Origin: Candidatus Bipolaricaulota bacterium
Lineage (GTDB): Bacteria > Bipolaricaulota > Bipolaricaulia > UBA7950 > UBA9294
Length of the DNA stretch: 5,711 nucleotides
Direction: 5' to 3'
Assembly: GCA_030612485.1 (NCBI GenBank)
Contig: JAUWNS010000150.1
Span: 1-5,711 of the forward strand
A program made the position numbers and the translations under genes. Each line of letters starts with the position of its first letter. Within the stretch, counting starts at the first letter, position 1. Below the pieces are notes generated by a model. It was not told the origin of the DNA, ran no database searches, and saw only the letters and a program-made list of their open reading frames with translations. This document shows, one piece after another, positions 1 to 4,779 of the stretch.

Positions 1-1
1 G

Positions 2-229
2 CGCGCTATCCGCAGTCTACTGAAGCTGTTCGAGATTGCCCCGGTCAATCGGTCTGTGCTTGAACGCGCGCTTGACAGCAAGATTGAGGATTTCGAGGAT
101 GCCGTCCTGGAACAGGCTGGATGTCTGATCGGCGCTGAAGCGATTATCACGCGCAATACGAAGGACTTTCGCAAGTCGGCGATTAAGGCCCTGGACCCCG
201 CCGAATTCCTCTCCGCCCTCGATATCTAG
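2..229 (+). CDS. PIN-domain protein (VapC-like), C-terminal part, cut by the window edge
   Basis: This reading frame is open from the left edge and ends at TAG (227-229), giving 75 residues with the start outside the window. The segment DFEDAV (about residues 30-35) followed by ITRNTKDF (about 49-56) and a tail of the form ..ALDPAEFLSAL matches the C-terminal half of PIN-domain ribonucleases. In that family, acidic residues in the D-x-x-D/E-A helix and in the TRN..DF strand-loop bind the catalytic metal. D30, E32, D33 and D55 are the visible acidic candidates; the first active-site Asp near the N-terminus lies outside the window. PIN proteins of this size usually act as toxins that cut RNA and are held by a small antitoxin encoded just upstream, which cannot be seen here. 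A likely terminator follows about 75 nt downstream. The PIN call is firm; the toxin role is inferred. Confidence 0.85.
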   Translation, partial: RAIRSLLKLFEIAPVNRSVLERALDSKIEDFEDAVLEQAGCLIGAEAIITRNTKDFRKSAIKALDPAEFLSALDI

Positions 230-495
230 TCCCCTTGCGCAAGCTCTTGTTGTCACAGGACTCGTAGATGTGCAGATTGCGGGGCCTGATCTTTACGAGA
301 ACCGCGAAGAATGCCCCGCCTTGTAGGCGGGGAGGTTCGCTTTTGGTGTTTCTGCCTTTCCCTGCCACGGATTAGCCCGCGGTCCAAAAGATCCGCTCAG
401 GACCTTCGGTTTAGATACTCACGTTACACAGCAAGGAGACGGGGATGTTGTTCAATCTCGTGTTGGCAAAGCTGGCGTTTCGGCGTTAGGCGGCT
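230..495. other. Intergenic stretch between two convergent genes
   Basis: Apart from the hairpin at 304-344, I see no supported gene in this stretch between the PIN stop and the HEPN stop. Reading frames on both strands lack recognisable domains. A 14-codon frame at 445-489 (MLFNLVLAKLAFRR) has AAGGAG six bases upstream, but nothing else supports it. No clear terminator is visible for the minus-strand HEPN gene. The region is most simply a convergent 3' spacer. Confidence 0.5.
304..344 (+). terminator. Putative intrinsic terminator after the PIN gene
   Basis: A 7-bp GC-rich stem, CCCCGCC (314-320) with GGCGGGG (326-332), closes on the loop TTGTA. An outer 5-bp stem, GCGAA (304-308) with TTCGC (336-340), extends it across a small internal loop, and TTTT follows directly at 341-344. 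The T run lies on the plus-strand side only, so it would end transcription coming from the PIN gene. The T tract is short (TTTTGGTGTTT). A GC-rich hairpin of this kind could instead be the end of a decayed IS200/IS605-type element, although no transposase is visible nearby. Confidence 0.5.
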
Positions 496-885
496 TCAGA
501 GCTGAGCAAGATCAGAAATCACTTCTTGCGACCAATTCAGGACTAAATACGTTTCGCCATCCAGATTTGCCAAAGGAGTTATGTCGTCTTTGTAATCCAC
601 AAGGTTCCTCTTGGCTACCAACCGCGCTAGATACTCACCGACCTCTCTGCGCACCTTGTTTTTGCTGGTCTTGAATTGTCTCCTAACGTAGCCATGAGCA
701 TCCCCACCTACAGGAATATCCAGGTCATTATCTTTGTCCCTCAGATAGTTGCGAGCGCTGCAAAACGCTGCGTAGTATGCCCGGCTAATTGCACATCTCT
801 TCTTGGCTTCGGCAGAAGACAAAACCGTCGATTGCCCAGCAAGCTCCCTTGCAACGTTTAGGTACTCGGACCAGTTAAAACTCAT
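496..885 (-). CDS. HEPN-domain protein, putative ribonuclease toxin of a two-gene module
   Basis: The 129-aa protein begins MSFNWSEYLNVARELAG and carries RCAISRAYYAAFCSARNYL at about residues 30-48, the typical first long helix pair of HEPN proteins (UPF0332/HepT-like). The later segment EYLARLVAKRNLVDYKDD (about 84-101) holds RNLVDY at 93-98. This resembles the R-x(n)-H/Y active-site motif of HEPN RNases in the variant form ending in DY, common in MNT/HEPN-type proteins. I chose the ATG at 883-885 over one seven codons upstream because its ATGA overlaps the TGA of the preceding gene (882-884), which points to coupled translation, and because the MSFNW start fits the family. No good Shine-Dalgarno sequence precedes either start. 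The fold call is fairly firm from the helix signature. Ribonuclease activity is inferred; some HEPN proteins are non-catalytic or are the targets of a partner enzyme. Confidence 0.8.
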   Translation of the reverse strand: MSFNWSEYLNVARELAGQSTVLSSAEAKKRCAISRAYYAAFCSARNYLRDKDNDLDIPVGGDAHGYVRRQFKTSKNKVRREVGEYLARLVAKRNLVDYKDDITPLANLDGETYLVLNWSQEVISDLAQL

Positions 886-1229
886 CGTAGGTTGATGGAA
901 ATGCACAACAAACCCTGTGATCGCCCCAGCTCATCTAACCACCAGGCTCTGTCGAACTCCTTGAGCCTTCTGTACGCATCCTCCGCGCCTAGGTTTGTAG
1001 ACACGGAAGCAAGAAGCTGATAATCGCCTTTTGCTTCTGGATCGGTAATCACTTCTAGCGAAACCTCTGAGTTTGGGAAGTAGACATCGATCTTTCCGCG
1101 GGCTTCCACCAAGAGCGGAATCAAGAAAGAATGCTCATCAAGTATCCGGGTAACAGCTGTTTTTCCCTTTAGAGAGTACAAGCTCTCTATAGAAGAGAAT
1201 GTCGCGTCTGCCGTTCTTGCTTGTATCAT
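882..1229 (-). CDS. Uncharacterised FDxxWWLD protein, putative partner/antitoxin of the HEPN gene
   Basis: The function of this 115-aa protein is not assigned. Its predicted order is a short N-terminal helix, several beta strands (KIDVYF, VSLEVITDPE, QLLASVST at about 46-77), a helix GAEDAYRRLKEFDRAWWLDEL (about 81-101) and a final strand GLLCISINLR. The EFDRAWWLDEL...LCISINL ending resembles, from memory, a widespread class of small hypothetical proteins encoded next to HEPN or similar genes; a profile search would be needed to confirm this. There is no GSxxxGxxxxxSDxD motif, so it is not the MNT nucleotidyltransferase of the classical pair. The reading frame could start at 1280, but that codon overlaps the -35 box of a good promoter, so the ATG at 1227-1229 is preferred. 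Its TGA overlaps the HEPN ATG. The local GC is clearly lower than in the core genes. The antitoxin role rests only on position, being first of a coupled pair. Confidence 0.7.
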   Translation of the reverse strand: MIQARTADATFSSIESLYSLKGKTAVTRILDEHSFLIPLLVEARGKIDVYFPNSEVSLEVITDPEAKGDYQLLASVSTNLGAEDAYRRLKEFDRAWWLDELGRSQGLLCISINLR

Positions 1230-1251
1230 CGTAGAGGAATCACCACGGATA

Positions 1252-1280
1252 AGTATTGTCGTCCGCACCACCAATGTCAA
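1252..1280 (-). promoter_or_regulatory. Sigma70-type promoter of the FDxxWWLD/HEPN unit
   Basis: Read on the minus strand, a perfect -35 box TTGACA (1275-1280) is followed by a 17-nt spacer (1258-1274) and AATACT (1252-1257, four of six matches to TATAAT). The expected transcription start would fall near 1243-1246, leaving a leader of only about 15 nt before the ATG at 1229. The leader has no strong ribosome-binding site. No obvious operator palindrome is seen around the boxes. Confidence 0.65.
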
Positions 1281-1332
1281 GTGCCAGTGTCACCCAAATG
1301 GTTTGAGGACCCGGGGGCAAGGGGCTTCGTGG

Positions 1333-2118
1333 CTACAGAGCAAAGAGGGATACGGCGTTATCCGTTGTCCTCTCCTTCACCTTCTCGACGGAGATCCCTT
1401 TTAGCTCTGCGATCTTCTTTGCCACGTAGCGGACGTAGGCCGGTTCGTTACGTTTCCCCCGATAGGGGACGGGGGTGAGGTACGGACAGTCGGTTTCAAG
1501 GATGATCCGCTCCAACGGAATCTCCTTCACCGCTTCCTGCAGAATCCTATTCTTGTTGAACGTCACCGGTCCGCCGATCCCCAGGTAGAATCCGAGGGCG
1601 AGGAACTCCTTTGCCAGCGTGCCATCACCGAGGAAGGAATGGATGACCCCGTGGTAAGAGGAGTCGTGATGTCGCAGGATCGCGAGGAGGTCCTTCGTCG
1701 ACTCGCGATTGTGGATGATGATCGGGAGCTTCGACTTCCCAGCGAGCTCGATCTGTGCCTCGAAAGCACGGCGCTGCACCGCTCGCGGGGAGAGATCGCG
1801 GTAGTAGTCGAGGCCGATCTCCCCGATCGCGACGACCTTTGGTGCCTTCGCCAGTGTCTCCAAGCGAGAAAGGACGCTCTGGTCGAGTGTCTTCGCGTCA
1901 TGTGGATGGACCCCTACTGCGGCCCAGATGGTGTGGTGCCGCTTCGCGAGTGAAACGGCCACCTCGCTCGATCGGAGGTCGACCCCTATGGTGATGACCC
2001 CGATCGATTCGGAAAAGGCACGCGCGATCACCGCAGCGCGGTCCGCCTTATAGTCGGAGGAATCGAGGTGCGCATGGGTGTCGATGAGGACAGGTCTTGA
2101 GCTATCAGCTATCAGCAT
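1333..2118 (-). CDS. tatD: TatD-family metal-dependent deoxyribonuclease
   Basis: With the start at 2118 the protein has 261 residues, the usual family length of about 255-265. It is an amidohydrolase-fold TIM barrel, and all the family metal ligands are visible: H15 and H17 in DTHAHLD, E100 in GEIGLDYYRD, H136 in IIIHNRE, H160 in GVIHSF and D210 in ETDCPYLTP. Family members are 3'-5' exonucleases or DNases acting in the cytoplasm, linked to DNA repair and to handling of damaged ends; the substrate here is not shown by the sequence. Three in-frame starts exist: TTG at 2148, ATG at 2136 and ATG at 2118. The last is preferred because AGGGGAG lies just upstream and because homologues begin a few residues before the DTHAH motif. 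It lies 96 nt after the nnr stop and is probably the last gene of the core cluster. The exact paralogue (TatD, YcfH or YjjV type) cannot be settled. Confidence 0.93.
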   Translation of the reverse strand: MLIADSSRPVLIDTHAHLDSSDYKADRAAVIARAFSESIGVITIGVDLRSSEVAVSLAKRHHTIWAAVGVHPHDAKTLDQSVLSRLETLAKAPKVVAIGEIGLDYYRDLSPRAVQRRAFEAQIELAGKSKLPIIIHNRESTKDLLAILRHHDSSYHGVIHSFLGDGTLAKEFLALGFYLGIGGPVTFNKNRILQEAVKEIPLERIILETDCPYLTPVPYRGKRNEPAYVRYVAKKIAELKGISVEKVKERTTDNAVSLFAL

Positions 2119-2165
2119 CAGCTCCCCTGCCAACATCCCCGCTGACAATCAGCTGCTGATAGCTG
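2100..2165. repeat. Short AGCTATC repeats and inverted repeat at the tatD start
   Basis: On the plus strand, AGCTATC occurs twice in tandem (2100-2106, 2107-2113), followed by AGCATCAGCT. CAGCTATCAGC (2106-2116) is the perfect reverse complement of GCTGATAGCTG (2155-2165), with 38 nt between. A smaller hairpin, GCTGA-CAA-TCAGC (2141-2153), lies inside. The element spans the alternative tatD start codons and the first codons of the gene. In the nascent mRNA it could fold around the tatD ribosome-binding site. Its simple heptad-like nature suggests a degenerate repeat rather than a dedicated regulatory RNA. Confidence 0.6.
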
Positions 2166-2214
2166 GGTTTCAATTTCGGAATGGTTGTTAAACACAAGGG
2201 TGCAACGTTACTTC

Positions 2215-3750
2215 CTAACACCTCTCCACCTCGGCGATAGCGTAGGGGAGCGCATCGATCAGGTCGCGCGGGATGATTGAACGCTCGGCACGATCGCGGG
2301 CGAGGAGATCGGCGGTCGCGCCATGTAGGTAGGCCCCGAGGATCGCCCCCTCTGTCGGGGTAGCTCCTCCTGCCATCAGGCCGGCGATCAGGCCGGTCAA
2401 CACGTCACCACTCCCGCCGGTGGCAAGACCGGTGTTCCCGGTTGGGTTCAGGTAGACCTCGCCCTCCGGGGTTCCGATCGCGGTCGGCCGCCCTTTGAGG
2501 AGGAGTACGATCCCGTGCTCGCGGGCGAAGGTGCGAACGACCTCGATCCGATCCCGATCGATCTCCTCTGCCGATCGATCGAGCAGGCGTGAGAGTTCTC
2601 CTGGATGAGGGGTAAGGACGGCCCTGCCGGAGAGCCTTTCCAGGAGATCGAGGTGATCGGCGAGCGGGAAGAGACCATCGGCATCGATCACGACTGGAAC
2701 TTCGACTCGCTTCAGAAGATCGAGCACGAACAGGCCGACCGCAGGATCGCGCGACAGACCTGGGCCGGTGGCGAGGAGGTCGGTGCGGTCCAGGACAGGA
2801 ATGAGCCGGTCCAAGACCTCTTCGGTTAGGTGCCCGTCCTCATTGGGGAGAGGGATGGTGATCACCTCGGGGAGGGCGACCTCGAGGATCGGGTTGAGCA
2901 CACTCGGGGAGGCGAGGGTGACGAGCCCTGCCCCGGCGCGCAGGGCCCCTTTTGCGCAGAGGATCGCCGCACCGCTCATCCCGGTCGATCCGGCGACGAT
3001 CAACACCCTTCCGAATGCTCCCTTGTGCCCGTCCGCGAAGCGCACAGGAAGGTGCGTATGTATCCAGTCTCTCTCCACCACGGAAGCGATCGGGAGGACC
3101 TCTTCCTTTACCTGTGGGGGGTAGCCGACCGGGACGACCTCGATCTCGCCGCAGAATTCACGCGCCGGGTAGAGGAGGTGCGCCGGCTTATAGGCGGCCA
3201 TGCAAACGGTGAGGGCGGCACGCACTGCCTCTCCCAGAAGGCTTCCTCGATCCGCAGTGAGGCCGGAGGGAAGGTCGACTGCCACGCGAATGACCTGCGC
3301 TCGGTTGATCGCTCGAACTAGCGCTTCATAGCGTCCCTGCAGGGGTCGATCGACCCCAATTCCGAGTAGGCCATCGATCACACAATCGGCCCAGGAGAGA
3401 GCCTCCTCGAACGCCACAAGGTCCTCGGAGATGACGGAGACCGACCCAGGAGTCGCTTTGTGCAGGAGATCCGCCTTCTCTTTCGTTAAGGGGGAGAGAT
3501 CGTTCAAAGGAGCGATGGTGAAGGCGCGCACCTCGATCCCCATTTCATACAGCCTGCGTGCGGCAACGAGCGCGTCGCCGCCGTTTCCCCCTTTTCCGGC
3601 AATTGCCACCACCTTGTGGATCTCAGTACGGCGTTCGATCGCTTCTGCGACCGCGTGCCCCGCGGTCTCCATCAGGGTCGACTCCGGGACCCCCTCCTCC
3701 ACCGCTCGTCGATCGAGCTCCTTGATCTGCGCAGCGCTCAGTACGTTCAT
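2215..3750 (-). CDS. nnr: Bifunctional NAD(P)HX repair enzyme: NAD(P)H-hydrate epimerase and ADP/ATP-dependent dehydratase
   Basis: The 511-aa protein fuses two domains, as in Escherichia coli Nnr (YjeF). The N-terminal epimerase domain (about 1-215) interconverts R and S forms of hydrated NAD(P)H. It shows GKGGNGGDALVAARRL (52-67), DGLLGIGVDRPLQG (126-139), VDLPSGLTADRG (158-169) and YKPAHLLYPAREFCGEIEV (187-205). The C-terminal ribokinase-like dehydratase domain (about 230-511) restores NAD(P)H from the S-hydrate using a nucleotide. It shows KGAFGRVLIVAGS (243-255), ATGPGLSRDP (327-336), DADGLF (356-361), TPHPGE (380-385) and GNTGLATGGSGDVLTG (438-453), where D449 is the expected catalytic base. 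Length and domain order are typical and no key motif is missing. The ATG at 3748-3750 follows AAAAAGGGGGGACG, a clear if G-heavy ribosome-binding site. It lies downstream of miaA across the 3767-3857 palindrome. GATC is very frequent in its DNA. Confidence 0.96.
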   Translation of the reverse strand: MNVLSAAQIKELDRRAVEEGVPESTLMETAGHAVAEAIERRTEIHKVVAIAGKGGNGGDALVAARRLYEMGIEVRAFTIAPLNDLSPLTKEKADLLHKATPGSVSVISEDLVAFEEALSWADCVIDGLLGIGVDRPLQGRYEALVRAINRAQVIRVAVDLPSGLTADRGSLLGEAVRAALTVCMAAYKPAHLLYPAREFCGEIEVVPVGYPPQVKEEVLPIASVVERDWIHTHLPVRFADGHKGAFGRVLIVAGSTGMSGAAILCAKGALRAGAGLVTLASPSVLNPILEVALPEVITIPLPNEDGHLTEEVLDRLIPVLDRTDLLATGPGLSRDPAVGLFVLDLLKRVEVPVVIDADGLFPLADHLDLLERLSGRAVLTPHPGELSRLLDRSAEEIDRDRIEVVRTFAREHGIVLLLKGRPTAIGTPEGEVYLNPTGNTGLATGGSGDVLTGLIAGLMAGGATPTEGAILGAYLHGATADLLARDRAERSIIPRDLIDALPYAIAEVERC

Positions 3751-3766
3751 CGTCCCCCCTTTTTAT

Positions 3767-3857
3767 ATTGAGTGATTTAGTGATCGGGGGATTGAGTGAT
3801 TTGGTGTGTTTCAAGTCCTTCCCAATCACTCAATCCCCCGATCTCCCGATCACTCAA
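3767..3857. repeat. 91-bp compound palindromic element between miaA and nnr
   Basis: A perfect 19-bp inverted repeat, ATCGGGGGATTGAGTGATT (3783-3801) and its reverse complement (3824-3842), flanks a 22-nt centre. Beyond a 6-by-6 nt mismatched loop, an outer 9-bp arm TTGAGTGAT (3768-3776) pairs with ATCACTCAA (3849-3857). Each arm therefore contains two TTGAGTGAT copies spaced about 24 nt apart; the left-arm copies agree at 15 of 16 positions (3767-3782 and 3791-3806). The miaA stop codon TGA (3854-3856) lies within the outermost copy. Read in the gene direction, the hairpin is followed by A-rich, not T-rich, sequence, so it is not a standard terminator. A TATAAA sits just after it (about 3762-3767, minus strand), with no convincing -35 box. 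It could be a REP-like element, a non-autonomous mobile remnant or an mRNA-stabilising hairpin. Confidence 0.85.
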
Positions 3858-4774
3858 GCGATAAATCCTCCGATCTCCTTTGCCACCTCATCGATGGTCC
3901 TATCTGTGACATCGATCCAGGTGACCTCACTGTCGTTTCGGAACCACGCTGCCTGGCGGCGGGCGAGCGCCCAGGTATTCCGAATGATCTTCTCTCTCAG
4001 TTCTTCGCGTGAGATCTCTTCATCGAGGTACTCAAACGTCTCGCGCACCCCGATCGTGCGATAGGCTTGGCAGTCCTTATGGAGCCCTTCGTCGCGCAAG
4101 CGCTTGACCTCGTCGATCAGACCACTGCTCAACATCTCCTCTACCCGCGTGGCGATCGCCTTGCGGTGGTCCTCCCGTTCGCGCTTAAGACCGAAGACTG
4201 TGAATGGATAGGAGAGGGGCTGTGCCTCTTTCTGCAGCTTGCTGATCGGTTGGCCGGTAAGTTCATGCACTTCGAGCGCCCGCACGATCCTCAGTCGGTC
4301 ATTCCTGTGGATCCTTGTTGTTGCGGCTGGGTCGACTTCCAGTAACCGCGCGTAGAGGGTATCGAGTGATTCATGCAGAAGCGCCTCGCGTACCTTCCCG
4401 TCGGCCGCCGGGCCGGAGAAGATCCCGCGCAGTATCGCTCCAAGGTAGAGGGTCCCCCCTCCTGCAACGATCGGAAGGTGCTCCCGGCTTTCGATTTCAG
4501 GGATCAGGCGGGCGACATCTTTGCGGAAAGCCATAGCATCGTAGCGCCCGTCGAACGCCACAAGGTCGATCAGGTGATGAGGGATACCTTGTTGCTTCGC
4601 GAGGGAGGGTTTGTCGGTGACGATGTCGAGCCCGCGAAAGAAGGCGCGCGAGTCGGCCGAGATCACTTCACCGTGAAGCCGGGTAGCCACCTCAATCGCC
4701 ACCGCACTCTTCCCGACCGCGGTCGGCCCGAGGATCACGACGACCGGCCTCGTTGCAGAGTCGCGCGCGAACAC
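3854..4774 (-). CDS. miaA: tRNA dimethylallyltransferase (IPP transferase)
   Basis: The 306-aa enzyme adds a dimethylallyl group to N6 of adenosine 37 in tRNAs reading codons that begin with U. It shows the P-loop GPTAVGKS (16-23), the SADSRAFFRGLDIVTDKP segment (39-56) that carries the catalytic Asp D41, GIPHHLID (63-70), RIHRNDRLRIVRALEVHELTGQPIS (154-178) and the C-terminal RNTWALARRQAAWFRND (265-281). Length is normal. Some usually strict motifs are altered: the common VGGTGLY reads AGGGTLY (104-110), and the common YRGMDIGTAKP reads FRGLDIVTDKP. The start is GTG at 4772-4774, only 5 nt after the sigma-factor TAG; the AGGG overlapping that stop can serve as ribosome-binding site. The two genes are thus almost surely co-transcribed. 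The stop codon lies inside the 3767-3857 palindrome. Confidence 0.95.
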   Translation of the reverse strand: MFARDSATRPVVVILGPTAVGKSAVAIEVATRLHGEVISADSRAFFRGLDIVTDKPSLAKQQGIPHHLIDLVAFDGRYDAMAFRKDVARLIPEIESREHLPIVAGGGTLYLGAILRGIFSGPAADGKVREALLHESLDTLYARLLEVDPAATTRIHRNDRLRIVRALEVHELTGQPISKLQKEAQPLSYPFTVFGLKREREDHRKAIATRVEEMLSSGLIDEVKRLRDEGLHKDCQAYRTIGVRETFEYLDEEISREELREKIIRNTWALARRQAAWFRNDSEVTWIDVTDRTIDEVAKEIGGFIA

Positions 4775-4779
4775 AGGCC

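Noticed and set aside
17..256. 79-codon minus-strand frame
   Set aside because: It is antisense to the PIN coding frame, which shows clear family motifs; the minus translation does not.
314..332. GC-rich hairpin as the end of an IS200/IS605 element
   Set aside because: There is no transposase or second end in the window, and an adjacent T run and outer stem make a terminator the simpler reading.
445..489. 14-codon plus-strand frame MLFNLVLAKLAFRR with AAGGAG at good spacing
   Set aside because: It is too short, with no promoter, conservation or partner evidence; a chance Shine-Dalgarno plus ATG is likely.
2830..3321. 163-codon plus-strand open frame opposite nnr
   Set aside because: It lies wholly antisense to a gene with complete family motifs, and its translation has no recognisable domain; it is a GC-driven shadow frame.
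3762..3767. TATAAA upstream of nnr as a -10 box
   Set aside because: No acceptable -35 hexamer lies 16-18 nt upstream; the sequence there belongs to the repeat arm.
2100..3857. Repeats at 2100-2165 and 3767-3857 as a CRISPR array
   Set aside because: There are too few units, they are palindromic and closely packed, there are no unique spacers of regular length, and there are no cas genes.
4151..4160. GCGATCGC as a cyanobacterial HIP1 signature
   Set aside because: Only isolated copies of the octamer are seen; the excess is in GATC generally, so it does not support a cyanobacterial origin.
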